Source of the DNA: Thiomicrorhabdus arctica DSM 13458 | GTDB lineage: Bacteria > Pseudomonadota > Gammaproteobacteria > Thiomicrospirales > Thiomicrospiraceae | Reading direction: 5' to 3' | NCBI RefSeq assembly: GCF_000381085.1 | Contig: NZ_KB905900.1 | Location: forward strand, 1 to 64,000 | Length of the DNA: 64,000 bases | In this document: piece after piece, positions 32,143 through 41,004 of the stretch | Numbering within the stretch: position 1 is the first letter of the stretch | How the letters are laid out: each line of letters opens with the position of its first letter | Notes under the pieces: model-generated | What the model was told of the DNA's origin: nothing | What the model saw: the letters and a program-made list of their open reading frames with translations, nothing else | The model's database searches: none | Program-made: the position numbers and the translations under genes

Positions 32143-33333
32143 TTAAGCCTTAGCCAGACAATTCACCTCTTTGAGCGCGTTAAAGTAAAACAGAGCATAT
32201 TCTTGAAACTCATCCGCTTTCTTTTTCTCGAAACTTTCAGCAATGGTTAGCAAACGAGCATATTCTCCCGTGCCATTCAGTAAACCCTCTTTAATCCCAT
32301 CACTGATGGGAATATGGCTTAAAGCCTGCTCCAAGGTTTGTCCAACAATGACGTCTAACATTGAGAAAAGACCCGCCAAATAGAAGCTGTCGACATTCGT
32401 TAAGTTTTCATGCTGTGCGACATTACGCATAAAGATCGCTCTTAAACGCGCTAAATTAAAGACTTCGGGAATGACATCGTCTAACGCCGTCAGGGAAATC
32501 ATGGTCGCCCAAGCCTGCACACGTTTCATCCCGAATAAACTCAGCACTTCTTTTAATGTTGAAAAATTGGGCATTTTAGCCGTTCGGTATTGGCCAGCCA
32601 TTTTTAAAATCTTAAGACTTAGACCTACATCTCTTTCGATCACCTTTTCTAAATCATCCAAATGCAACGAAGAATCAACGATTTTTTCCAACAGCTGCAT
32701 TAAATTAACCTTACCCACGCCCAGCTGTTTTCCCGTCACAATTTCAGGCTTTGCAAAGTAATAGCCCTGAAACAAGTCTGCTCCAGCCGCTTTGCAATGT
32801 TCAAACATCTCTTTGGTTTCCACGCGTTCGGCCAGAATAATGACTTTAGCGATATTTTTAACTTTATCAAATAAAGGTTTTAATTTTTCTGGACTGACAT
32901 GTTCAACATCAAATTTAATGATATCGGCCATCTGTATAAAAGGCAGGAACCTATTTTTAAAAATAAAATCATCTAAGGCAATGGTATACCCCTGCTCTTT
33001 TAAGTATTGAATACTTGTAATCACGGCTTCCGTTGGTCGAACGTCTTCTAACACTTCAATCACGGTTTGGGCGTGATGGAAAATCGGTTCTTGTGCCTCT
33101 AAAAAAAACGCTTCCGGGAAGTTAATAAAGGCCTTTGCATTTCCTACCAACTCGTTCAACCCAACATTCATCATCGCATTACGAATCACAACCGCCGTCG
33201 CGGTACTGGCAGAATCAAATTCAGCTGTTGTCGTCAAACCGCCACGGAACAATAATTCATAGCCATAAATGTGATTATTGCCGTCTAAAATAGGCTGCCT
33301 GCCAACAAAATAGTCATCTTGTGCTGCTTCCAT
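32143..33333 (-). CDS. EAL-HDOD (YuxH-type) signalling protein
   Basis: Soluble signalling protein of 396 residues. The N-terminal half resembles an EAL phosphodiesterase domain, but the signature is YELLFRG instead of EALLR; the later motifs ALDDF and QGYYFAKPE are partly kept. Cyclic-di-GMP hydrolysis is therefore doubtful and binding or protein interaction is likelier. The C-terminal half is an HDOD domain (RDVGLSLKILKMA, LFGMKRVQAWATM). It lies beside two PEP-CTERM genes with c-di-GMP-type riboswitches, which may be meaningful. Confidence 0.88.
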   Translation of the reverse strand: MEAAQDDYFVGRQPILDGNNHIYGYELLFRGGLTTTAEFDSASTATAVVIRNAMMNVGLNELVGNAKAFINFPEAFFLEAQEPIFHHAQTVIEVLEDVRPTEAVITSIQYLKEQGYTIALDDFIFKNRFLPFIQMADIIKFDVEHVSPEKLKPLFDKVKNIAKVIILAERVETKEMFEHCKAAGADLFQGYYFAKPEIVTGKQLGVGKVNLMQLLEKIVDSSLHLDDLEKVIERDVGLSLKILKMAGQYRTAKMPNFSTLKEVLSLFGMKRVQAWATMISLTALDDVIPEVFNLARLRAIFMRNVAQHENLTNVDSFYLAGLFSMLDVIVGQTLEQALSHIPISDGIKEGLLNGTGEYARLLTIAESFEKKKADEFQEYALFYFNALKEVNCLAKA

Positions 33334-33827
33334 AACGAATCACTTTATTTGATTTTAAGTCTCATTGTATCGTCCTGTTAGCAGCGAAAGTAAATAATTA
33401 TTTTTGGGCTTGAACAAACTTCATGAGTAGCCCAATGACAGCGTTCTCCGTCTTAACAAAACGAGTGTACAAGAAACTGTATCTGCAAAACCTTAAAAAA
33501 CGGATGGTATGAAAGACGTTTGCGGTCTCTATTGAATGCATAAGGATGAATATAAGATTAAAAGGCTAAATTTAGAATGGTAAAACAGACAAGTGGAGAT
33601 AATAGTAACACTTAGGAACAAGACCCAGATAGACCTAGCGTTTAGAAGAAAGTGATATATAGATAGAAATAGGAATAGAGAGGTGTAGAACAGAGTAAGT
33701 TAATACAAACCGCTTACTCTGCCCTATTTTATACTCAAACTCGACTTAGGAATTTAACGGGTTAGCCATGGAGAAATAAACGATTCCGTTACAGTAGCCT
33801 TCCCAAGCTCATTGAGCATAAACGTTT
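33334..33827. other. Intergenic gap between EAL-HDOD and first PEP-CTERM gene
   Basis: 494 bp without a credible gene. The inverted repeat CAGAGTAAG (33691-33699) / CTTACTCTG (33713-33721) is the only marked feature, and is shared with the region after the second PEP-CTERM gene. The flanking TTAACGG...TAGCCATGG segment is also shared. Confidence 0.6.
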
Positions 33828-34424
33828 TTAGCTGACAACAGATTGGTTTGTCTTACGACGACGTGCCATAAAACCAACTAAACCTAAGCCACCTAACATT
33901 AAAGCATAAGTGCTTGGTTCTGGAACGGCTGAAACAGTTGCAGCTTTAACAGTACCATCAATTACATAAGTACTACCCACTGTACCAGATACATCACCAG
34001 CGACCGCAACACGGTAACTACCCGCACCTAAATCGGAGTTGTAATCTACCTGAGTACCAGAAGCGACACCCCAGCTTTGAATGTTATCCCACATTGATGT
34101 GCCAGAGTTCCATTGGGCAAAATCAACCGTCATGTTGTCACTGCGGACTTTATCAATGCCATCATTGTCAGTCACTAACCAGTTAGCCAACAAACCATCA
34201 AGGTTTAATGTATTCCCTAATTGAAACATGTAGTCATCGGCATAAGAAGATGGAGCCAAACCAACATTATATTCTTGAACGCGGTGAAAGTTTTCAGTTC
34301 CACCTAGGCTAAGCATTCCGAAATCAGTGGACGCTGCGTTTGCCATTCCAGTTGCAAAAACAAATGGAGCGATTAACCCAAGTTTAATGATATTTTTATT
34401 TAAAGCTTTATTTAAAGTTTTCAT
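33828..34424 (-). CDS. PEP-CTERM sorting-signal protein, copy 1
   Basis: Probable exported protein of 198 residues. It has an N-terminal signal peptide (KLGLIAPFVFATGMANAA) and a central domain of about 140 residues with FHRVQEYNVGL and GDVSGTVGSTYVIDGTV. It ends in a textbook PEP-CTERM tail: VPEPST, a hydrophobic helix and MARRRK. Such tails are processed by exosortase in exopolysaccharide-producing bacteria. GGAA precedes the ATG. A GEMM-like riboswitch covers the leader. It is a clear paralogue of the gene at 35.0-35.6 kb. No exosortase is in the window. Confidence 0.93.
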   Translation of the reverse strand: MKTLNKALNKNIIKLGLIAPFVFATGMANAASTDFGMLSLGGTENFHRVQEYNVGLAPSSYADDYMFQLGNTLNLDGLLANWLVTDNDGIDKVRSDNMTVDFAQWNSGTSMWDNIQSWGVASGTQVDYNSDLGAGSYRVAVAGDVSGTVGSTYVIDGTVKAATVSAVPEPSTYALMLGGLGLVGFMARRRKTNQSVVS

Positions 34425-35046
34425 AATATAATTCCAATGTTAAGAGTAAAATTTTACTTACTTAAGCATTGCAGCTCAGCCATCTTTGCGAACCTGTGCC
34501 TCAAAGACCTGTAGCTTTCCGTTGCTTTACTCACGTAAAGATTGGCCTATACTTATAAAGTTCAAGCACTATGTTATAGATTAGTATTTAAACGTACAAA
34601 CAAAAATAACTTATAGTGCATTCAATAAGTTAATGACCCTCTTAAATAGAGGATGATTTGTAAAAGGTGCACATAATCTTTTTTAGTTTTGATCGGATTC
34701 AAAGACAATTTCATTCACCACACGTTTTAACGATAAAAGCCGTTTGACGAATATCCTGGGAAAAATCTATGTATTGAGCCGAACTTTCGAAAGAGAGGTT
34801 ATGTAAATTTTACCCCTGAGATTCACCTTAAAATGAATAGAGTGTTTCAATGGGTAATTTAGGAAAACAAAAAAAGAATGTATACACATTTTACGAAAGA
34901 GGGGGTTAGAACAGAGTAAGCCAAAAAATATTTTACTCTGTCCTTTTTTTGAATCAATTGAGACTTAGCCATTTAACGAATGGGTCATGGCGACATAATC
35001 CATCCGATTAACGTCTTCTTTCTAAGCCATTTCAAATGAAACGATT
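34425..35046. other. Intergenic gap between the two PEP-CTERM genes
   Basis: 622 bp. The first 125 bp are the leader and riboswitch of copy 1. The last 140 bp repeat the downstream layout of copy 1, including the CAGAGTAA / TTACTCTG hairpin (34912-34919 / 34933-34940). The middle is AT-rich with no recognisable feature. Confidence 0.6.
34465..34550 (-). promoter_or_regulatory. c-di-GMP-I (GEMM)-like riboswitch, copy 1
   Basis: On the minus strand, GGC-CAA is followed by a hairpin TCTTTAC with a GTGA (GNRA) tetraloop and GTAAAG. Then come AACGGAAAGC, ACAGGTC, a CTTTG/CAAAG hairpin and GATGGCTGAGCTGC. Order, tetraloop and the ACGxAAAGC element match the known Vibrio Vc2 aptamer. It lies 40-125 bases before the PEP-CTERM start codon. 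Ligand identity is inferred. Confidence 0.75.
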
Positions 35047-35631
35047 TTAAGCTGCCATTAAGTTTGAACTTACAGCTACATTTGTTTTACGACGTCTTGC
35101 CATAAAACCAACTAGCCCTAAGCCGCCTAACATTAAGGCAACAGTACTTGGCTCAGGAACGGCTGAAACAGTACCATCAAGCACGTAAGTGCTACCAGTA
35201 GAACCACTCACGTCACCGGCAATATCAATACGATAGTTACCTGCGACTAAATTGTTGTTGTATACCACTTCATCCCCTGAAGCGACATCCCAATGTCTAC
35301 GTAGATTCCAGTTAGGAGTACCGTTATCCTCATAGAAATCAACCGTCATATTATCACTTGCTACTCTACGAGCCGACCCTGTAGAAGTACGAGGTGCTAA
35401 CCAGTTTGACAAGAAACCATCAATGTTTAGCGGATCATTTAATTGAAACGAGTATTGATCAGCATAGGAGGAGACCAAGTCTACGTCATAGCTAATAACA
35501 CGGTGAAATTTAGATTTTCCATCGACACTAAGCAGTCCAAAATCAACCGCTGCCGCGTTCGCCATGCCAGTAGCCAGAACGAACGGAGCTACCATTCCAA
35601 CTTTTATTAAATTTTTATTTAACGTTTTCAT
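35047..35631 (-). CDS. PEP-CTERM sorting-signal protein, copy 2
   Basis: Paralogue of the 33.8-34.4 kb gene, sharing the signal peptide, the central domain (FHRVISYDVDL, GDVSGSTGSTYVLDGTV) and the tail VPEPST-helix-MARRRK. It is about 194 residues from the ATG at 35629-35631, which has GGAAG nine bases upstream; the frame is open 16 codons further but without a ribosome site. A second GEMM-like riboswitch covers the leader. The tail carries extra residues after the arginine cluster (TNVAVSSNLMAA). Confidence 0.93.
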   Translation of the reverse strand: MKTLNKNLIKVGMVAPFVLATGMANAAAVDFGLLSVDGKSKFHRVISYDVDLVSSYADQYSFQLNDPLNIDGFLSNWLAPRTSTGSARRVASDNMTVDFYEDNGTPNWNLRRHWDVASGDEVVYNNNLVAGNYRIDIAGDVSGSTGSTYVLDGTVSAVPEPSTVALMLGGLGLVGFMARRRKTNVAVSSNLMAA

Positions 35632-36073
35632 AATATATTCTTCCAATGTTAAGAGTAAAAAGTTTACAAACTTAAGCATTGCAACCCAGCCATCTTAGTG
35701 GAACATCCCTCAAAGATCTGCAGCTTTCCGTACTTAACTCACGTCAAGTTTGGCTTTATCTATAAATTCAGTATTTATACTACCCTAGTACACTAAAATA
35801 CACTAATAAAAAATTACTCAGAGTTATTTAAAAATTTAATGACGTTGTTAGATCTTTTTTATTGATCCTAATGAACGAATGAGAAGATGACAGTAGAATA
35901 ACGTGCAGTACACGCATACCCTTGTCATGCTTTTATTTCAGATATATTAAGCTAAAATTCATGATCTGATCACTCACAATTTTCATCTTTTTTAAATCAT
36001 AAAATTCACGGCTAAAAGCTTTTAATTGTTTTACAATCTTAGCTTAACATTCACGCTAACGATCGAGAACACA
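35632..36073. other. Intergenic gap before malic enzyme
   Basis: 442 bp. The first 125 bp are the leader and riboswitch of PEP-CTERM copy 2. The remainder is AT-rich and presumably holds the promoters of both divergent genes; no clear -35/-10 pair stands out. Confidence 0.5.
35675..35756 (-). promoter_or_regulatory. c-di-GMP-I (GEMM)-like riboswitch, copy 2
   Basis: Same element order as copy 1. The hairpin arms are ACTTGAC/GTTAAGT around the same GTGA tetraloop, then TACGGAAAGC, CAGATC, an ATCTT/AAGAT hairpin and GATGGCTGGGTTGC. The stems differ from copy 1 but still pair, while loops and junctions are kept, which supports a selected RNA fold. Confidence 0.78.
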
Positions 36074-37300
36074 ATGAGTGATTTACGCCAAGCGGCTTTG
36101 AACTACCACGCCCTTCCAAAACCCGGAAAGCTCGAAACGGCACTTATTAAACCCTGTGAGTCCCAACGGGATTTAAGCTTGGCGTACAGCCCTGGCGTGG
36201 CCGAACCGGTGCGTGAAATTGTCATAGAGCCTACGAATGTTTATAAATATACCGGAAAGGCTAATTTGGTTGCCGTGATTACAAATGGCACCGCAGTCTT
36301 GGGCTTAGGTAATACAGGAGCCTTGGCCAGCAAGCCCGTCATGGAGGGCAAAGCCATGTTGTTTAAGCGCTTTGCCAATATTGATGTGTTTGATATCGAA
36401 ATTGATTGCAGTGACACGGCTGAGTTAATTCGCACCATTGTCAATATCGCGCCAACATTTGGTGGCATTAACTTAGAAGACATTGCAGCTCCACAATGTT
36501 TTGAAGTTGAAAAAGCCGTACAAGCGCAACTCAATATTCCCGTGTTTCATGATGATCAACATGGCACAGCCATTGTCTCATCGGCAGGTTTATTGAATGC
36601 GCTTGAAATTCAAAACAAACAGCTAGAACATGTGCGTATTGTCTGTGTGGGAGCGGGGGCTGCTGGGATTGCTTGCTTGAACTTGCTCGTAGAGCTTGGT
36701 GCTTTGAAAAAGCATATCACGCTAGTGGATAGCCAAGGCATTGTATCCAAAAACCGCAATGACTTAAATCGCTATAAACAGTCGTTTGCTATAGATACCG
36801 ATAAAACTTGTTTAGCGGAAGCGATGGAAAACGCTGATGTATTTTTGGGTCTGTCAGGAAAAGACATTCTCACCGAGGAGATGTTATGTACGATGGCCGT
36901 TAACCCTATTGTCTTTGCCATGGCCAATCCTGACCCTGAAATGGATCCAAAACTGGCTCATAAAACTCGAAGTGATCTTATTATGGCCACTGGACGGAGC
37001 GACTATCCGAATCAAGTGAATAATGTTTTAGGCTTTCCCTATATCTTCCGTGGTGCTTTAGATGTCTTTGCCACTAAGATTACGTTACGCATGCAAATCG
37101 CCGCCGTTCACGCCTTACGAAAATTAGCACACAGCCCTGTGCCAGCGGAAGTCATTGCGGCTTATGGCGGTGATGCTTTGGTGTTTGGACGTGAGTATAT
37201 CTTGCCCAAACCAAATGATCCTAGATTGATTCATGTCATCCCTAAAGCGGTTAGCCAAGCCGCCATTGCTTCTGGCGTTGCACAATTGGACTTGATTTAA
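36074..37300 (+). CDS. NADP-dependent malic enzyme
   Basis: Decarboxylates malate to pyruvate. The product is about 408 residues from the ATG at 36074 (weak GAGAAC upstream); an upstream start at 36026 would add 16 unlikely residues. Motifs: SLAYSPGVAEPV near 35, NGTAVLGLGNTGALASKPVMEGKA near 76, the metal/substrate site HDDQHGTAIV near 157 and GAGAAGIA near 193. It is the short bacterial type without the C-terminal phosphotransacetylase domain of MaeB. Confidence 0.92.
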   Translation: MSDLRQAALNYHALPKPGKLETALIKPCESQRDLSLAYSPGVAEPVREIVIEPTNVYKYTGKANLVAVITNGTAVLGLGNTGALASKPVMEGKAMLFKRFANIDVFDIEIDCSDTAELIRTIVNIAPTFGGINLEDIAAPQCFEVEKAVQAQLNIPVFHDDQHGTAIVSSAGLLNALEIQNKQLEHVRIVCVGAGAAGIACLNLLVELGALKKHITLVDSQGIVSKNRNDLNRYKQSFAIDTDKTCLAEAMENADVFLGLSGKDILTEEMLCTMAVNPIVFAMANPDPEMDPKLAHKTRSDLIMATGRSDYPNQVNNVLGFPYIFRGALDVFATKITLRMQIAAVHALRKLAHSPVPAEVIAAYGGDALVFGREYILPKPNDPRLIHVIPKAVSQAAIASGVAQLDLI

Positions 37301-37383
37301 ACATGATCGGCCTCCAAGCAGAGTCGTCAGAGGTAAATCCGCAGATTGCTTTGCCTGACGTAACGAGTTTACGGCCTAAACCG

Positions 37384-37395
37384 ACCAGGCCTGGT
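37384..37395. repeat. ACCAGGCCTGGT palindrome
   Basis: An exact copy in the intergenic region, ending nine bases before the lipoprotein gene start and so within its expected leader. Confidence 0.95.
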
Positions 37396-37403
37396 CATTA
37401 CTT

Positions 37404-38441
37404 ATGATGCCATTTTTTTCTTTGCTTGGAATATGTTCGATATTGGTCAGTTCAATACTGACTGGGTGCAGCAGCCTCCCCAATCATTTGACCAATAGAC
37501 CAGTGAATTTGGTAGCCGCTGACCGACCCCTAACCGTTGAACCTCTGCAGAACGCTTATGACTACCGACTGATTAATAGCCAAACGCAACAGCCCTTAAC
37601 GGTTAAACAGCTGGCTATCCAACTTCAAGACCAGGATATTGTCTTTGTCGGCGAGCTGCATGGCAACCATGCTTCTCACCTTTTAGAGATGCAATTAATG
37701 ACAGAGATGCATATTTTGCATCCGCGGCAAATTCTTTCTATGGAGATGTTTAATCGCGATCAACAATCGATTTTAAATCGCTATTTAGACAGTGAAATTG
37801 GCGAAGCATTTTTAATCAACGAAGCGCCCACTTGGTCGAATTATACGGGCTCTTATCGCCCATTGATTGAATTTGCCAAACAGAATTTTATCCCCGTCAT
37901 TGCCGCCAATGCACCGGCAGACATTGTTCGTTGCATTGGTCGTCAAGGTTCTGCTTACTTAAACAAGCTGTTGCCCAGAGAACGGCTCTTGATTGCAAGC
38001 AAACCCTTGACTGATCAGCCCGAATATCGTCTACGTTATATGGATTTTTTGGCCGATGCGAGAAAATTGACGGCCGAACATAAAGAGAACAGTTACTTAG
38101 CACAGCTTACGCGGGACAATACCATGGCAGAATCAATCTACCAGGCCTGGTTAGACAATCCACACGCTCAAATCCTGCACCTCAATGGCCAATTTCATAG
38201 CGAGTATTCTTTGGGAACGGTTTCGGCTCTGAAAAGCCTAAACTCCAAATTAAAGGTGGCCGTCATTAGTCCTGTACTGGTTGAAAATGCTGTTCAACCA
38301 AGCTATTCAGTTGAAGATTTAAAAAAGGGAGATGTGATTTATCTCCTCCAAAACCAACCGGAACAATATTTAGATTCTCGTTATAAACAACAAGCCAGAA
38401 AAAAACTCTTTAGCCAAGCCGAAAAAGCACTCTGTCGCTAA
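37404..38441 (+). CDS. ChaN-family lipoprotein
   Basis: Probable outer-membrane or periplasmic lipoprotein of 345 residues. The signal peptide ends in the lipobox LTGC (Cys22). The body matches the ChaN/haem-binding-uptake family: VFVGELHGNHASHLLEMQLM near 80, MEMFNRDQQ near 112 and HLNGQFHSEY near 250, with the paired GE-H and H-H motifs of the Tiki/TraB-like fold. A role in haem or iron handling is known for some relatives and only presumed here. An exact palindrome copy at 38140 is translated as YQAWL. Confidence 0.85.
   Translation: MMPFFSLLGICSILVSSILTGCSSLPNHLTNRPVNLVAADRPLTVEPLQNAYDYRLINSQTQQPLTVKQLAIQLQDQDIVFVGELHGNHASHLLEMQLMTEMHILHPRQILSMEMFNRDQQSILNRYLDSEIGEAFLINEAPTWSNYTGSYRPLIEFAKQNFIPVIAANAPADIVRCIGRQGSAYLNKLLPRERLLIASKPLTDQPEYRLRYMDFLADARKLTAEHKENSYLAQLTRDNTMAESIYQAWLDNPHAQILHLNGQFHSEYSLGTVSALKSLNSKLKVAVISPVLVENAVQPSYSVEDLKKGDVIYLLQNQPEQYLDSRYKQQARKKLFSQAEKALCR
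38140..38151. repeat. ACCAGGCCTGGT palindrome within chaN-like gene
   Basis: An exact in-frame copy, translated as part of YQAWL. Confidence 0.95.
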
Positions 38442-38513
38442 AAGACCTCTTTGTAATCTGGAGAGGTAGGGTATATTAAGACAAGAAAGGACAACCTGCC
38501 ATTAAAGTCACTA

Positions 38514-39506
38514 TCATTCGACTTTAACGGCATTGATTAAAGGTTGTTTCGTTTGAAAGGCTTTTATATTTTCTGCCGTGGTTTTGGCAATATGCGATAG
38601 CGCTTCTTGGGTAAAATAGGCCTGATGCCCTGTGATCAGTACGTTTGGGAACGTTAGCAAACGTTCAAACATATCATCCTGAATGATTTCAGTGGAATGA
38701 TCTTCAAAAAACAAAGCCCCCTCTTTTTCATAAACATCTAAACCCAAATAACCTATTTTCTGGGATTTAAGGCCTTCTATGACAGCCTGCGTCGCCATTA
38801 AAGCGCCACGTCCGGTATTAATCAACATCACCCCGGTTTTCATTTTGGCAATGGAATCAGTATCAATAATATGCGTGCTCTCGGGCGTTAAAGGACAGTG
38901 TAATGAAATAATATCTGACTGGGCCCAAATGCTTTCTAGATCAACCTGTTCTAACTCAAGCTCTTGACAGGCATGACATTCAAATGGGTCATAAACCAAG
39001 ACCTGACAGCCAAATGCCTTCAGCATTTTACCCACCAAACGGCCGATTCTTCCCGCGCCAATAATGCCTACCGTCTTGCCATGCATATCAAAACCTAACA
39101 TGCCATTTAGAGAAAAGTTTCCTTCTCTCACGCGATTATACGCACGGTAAAGTTTACGGTTTAACGCTAACATCAAACCTACCGTGTGTTCCGCCACGGC
39201 ATAAGGTGAATAGGCCGGCACACGAACAACTGAAATCCCCACATCACTTGCAGCCTGCAAATCGACTTGATTAAAACCGGCACAACGTAATGCAATCAAG
39301 CGCGTACCGCCTTCGGCCAAAATTTTGAGCACCTTTGCATCTAAACGATCATTCACAAAAGCGCTGACCACTTCTGCCCCGTGCGCATATGCCAGAGTAT
39401 CTAGATCTAATAACACGTCCAGATATAAACTGTCCCAGGATGCATCAAAGACCTGGATCAGTGCTTTTTTATCATAAGGTTTGCAACTATAGGAAACGAT
39501 TTTCAT
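38514..39506 (-). CDS. ldhA: D-lactate dehydrogenase (2-hydroxyacid dehydrogenase family)
   Basis: NAD-dependent reduction of pyruvate to D-lactate is the likely reaction. The 330 residues show the catalytic arginine region IALRCAGFNQVD near 76, the Rossmann motif GIIGAGRIGRLVGKMLKAFG near 152 and the LINTGRGALM block. LDVYEKE holds the glutamate and the final GHQAYFTQEAL the histidine. This pattern is the LdhA subgroup. The ATG at 39504-39506 follows GAGAG. Confidence 0.9.
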   Translation of the reverse strand: MKIVSYSCKPYDKKALIQVFDASWDSLYLDVLLDLDTLAYAHGAEVVSAFVNDRLDAKVLKILAEGGTRLIALRCAGFNQVDLQAASDVGISVVRVPAYSPYAVAEHTVGLMLALNRKLYRAYNRVREGNFSLNGMLGFDMHGKTVGIIGAGRIGRLVGKMLKAFGCQVLVYDPFECHACQELELEQVDLESIWAQSDIISLHCPLTPESTHIIDTDSIAKMKTGVMLINTGRGALMATQAVIEGLKSQKIGYLGLDVYEKEGALFFEDHSTEIIQDDMFERLLTFPNVLITGHQAYFTQEALSHIAKTTAENIKAFQTKQPLINAVKVE

Positions 39507-39714
39507 GGGATTTTCTCTCACGGTTAATCTATCTGGTTAGATACGTTTATTTTGCTCAAAACGCCTATTTACTCCATTATAAACCTACTTTAGGACGCCA
39601 AAAAAGTTTGGATACATTCATTTCTGCGAGGCCTAGCCTCTAAGAGCTTCTCGCAAAACCAGGCATGTTTCGTAAAGGTTGAATACACCATTTTAATAAT
39701 CGTTGCCGACAAAT

Positions 39715-40818
39715 TTATAATGCACGTGCTTTTAAATAAGCCAACTCTGAAATCTCTGTCCACTGCATGACTTGCTCTTTAAAGCTTTTCTGTGATGCCC
39801 ACACTTTAGTCGAAAGCGCATCTTTTTTGGCTTCCTCTTCTACAACTTGCTCCGAAATGGTTTTAAGCTTTTTAAGTACGGCGTCGGGGAAGTGACGTAA
39901 TTGGACATTATGTTTGGTGATTAAGGTCTGCAATGCTTGCTGATTACGTGCTGTATATTCTGCTAACATATCAGCGTTCGCGACCTTAATGGCATTACGC
40001 ACAATGCTTTGTAAATCCGCTGGCAACTCATTAAATGCGGCTTCATTAATCATACATTCCATTGTCGTGCCAGGCTCATGCCAACCAGGCGTATAGTAAT
40101 ATTTAGCGGACTTGTAAAAACCGAATGCCAAATCATTATAAGGTCCCACCCATTCGGTCGCATCCAAGGCTCCAGACTGCATCGCTGGAAACAGCTCTCC
40201 ACCTGGTAAGGTCACCGGAATACCCCCGACACGTCGAAGGACTTCGCCCCCTAAGCCAGGCATACGCATTTTCAACCCTTTGAGGTCTTCTAGGCTATTA
40301 ATCTCTTTATTAAACCAACCACCCATTTGCGTGCCCGTATTTCCACCCGGATTTGGAATCAAGCCAAATGGCTTATAAGCCTCTTCCCATAAGGCCAAAC
40401 CTCCGCCGTAATACATCCAGGCATTCATCTCTTGAGCTGTTAAACCAAAAGGTACCGATGAAAAAAAGGCCGCGCTTGGAATTTTACCTTTCCAATAATA
40501 AGCACCGGCATGGCCTAATTGAGCATTGCCGCTAGAAACCGCATCAAACACCTCAAATGCGCCAACCAACTCGCCTGCCCCATATACTTTCACATTGATT
40601 CGACCACCAGACATATCACCAATCAACTTAGCGATATTATTGGCACCCGTCCCTAAACCTGGAAAGTTCTTCGGCCATGTGGTGACCATCTTCCAGTCAT
40701 AGGTTTTTTGCGCTTCACAGGAAGCCGATTGTGCAGATGCTTCTTCTTTACCACAAGCGGTTAAGGCTGTGGCCGCAGTTGCACCTGCAATGACGCCTAT
40801 AAAATCTCTACGTTTCAT
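39715..40818 (-). CDS. TRAP transporter solute-binding protein (DctP family)
   Basis: Binds an organic acid outside the cytoplasmic membrane for a TRAP transporter. The 367-residue precursor has a twin-arginine signal (KRRDFIG) whose end carries a lipobox-like LTAC (Cys22). The mature part shows the DctP motifs MVTTWPKNFPGLGTG, GLKMRMPGLGGEVLRRVGG and the ATEWVGPYNDLAFGFYKSAKYYY region of the alpha-keto-acid binding group. No DctQ/DctM permease genes are adjacent, so it is an orphan here. Confidence 0.88.
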   Translation of the reverse strand: MKRRDFIGVIAGATAATALTACGKEEASAQSASCEAQKTYDWKMVTTWPKNFPGLGTGANNIAKLIGDMSGGRINVKVYGAGELVGAFEVFDAVSSGNAQLGHAGAYYWKGKIPSAAFFSSVPFGLTAQEMNAWMYYGGGLALWEEAYKPFGLIPNPGGNTGTQMGGWFNKEINSLEDLKGLKMRMPGLGGEVLRRVGGIPVTLPGGELFPAMQSGALDATEWVGPYNDLAFGFYKSAKYYYTPGWHEPGTTMECMINEAAFNELPADLQSIVRNAIKVANADMLAEYTARNQQALQTLITKHNVQLRHFPDAVLKKLKTISEQVVEEEAKKDALSTKVWASQKSFKEQVMQWTEISELAYLKARAL

Positions 40819-40945
40819 GTCTTTGTTATCCTACTTTCTAATTGATTAAGAACATTCTATGCAAAACAGGGCTTTAAATCAGTTTTTATTAGCTTACAAA
40901 GTCTTTATATCTGAGTTCCAAATTTCAAAGCACCCATTTAGACAT

Positions 40946-40970
40946 AAAAAAAGGGAAGCATTAGCTCCCC
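40946..40970 (-). terminator. Intrinsic terminator after cbpA
   Basis: On the minus strand, GGGGAGC, loop TAAT, GCTTCCC (one G-U pair), then seven U. Confidence 0.75.
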
Positions 40971-41004
40971 CGTTTTTACAAACCGATTATGTTAAGAACG
41001 TATC

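Noticed and set aside
33691-34940. CAGAGTAAG hairpins after both PEP-CTERM genes as intrinsic terminators
   Set aside because: The genes run on the minus strand, but no U-run follows the stem in that direction; the T-run at 34941 is on the plus strand.
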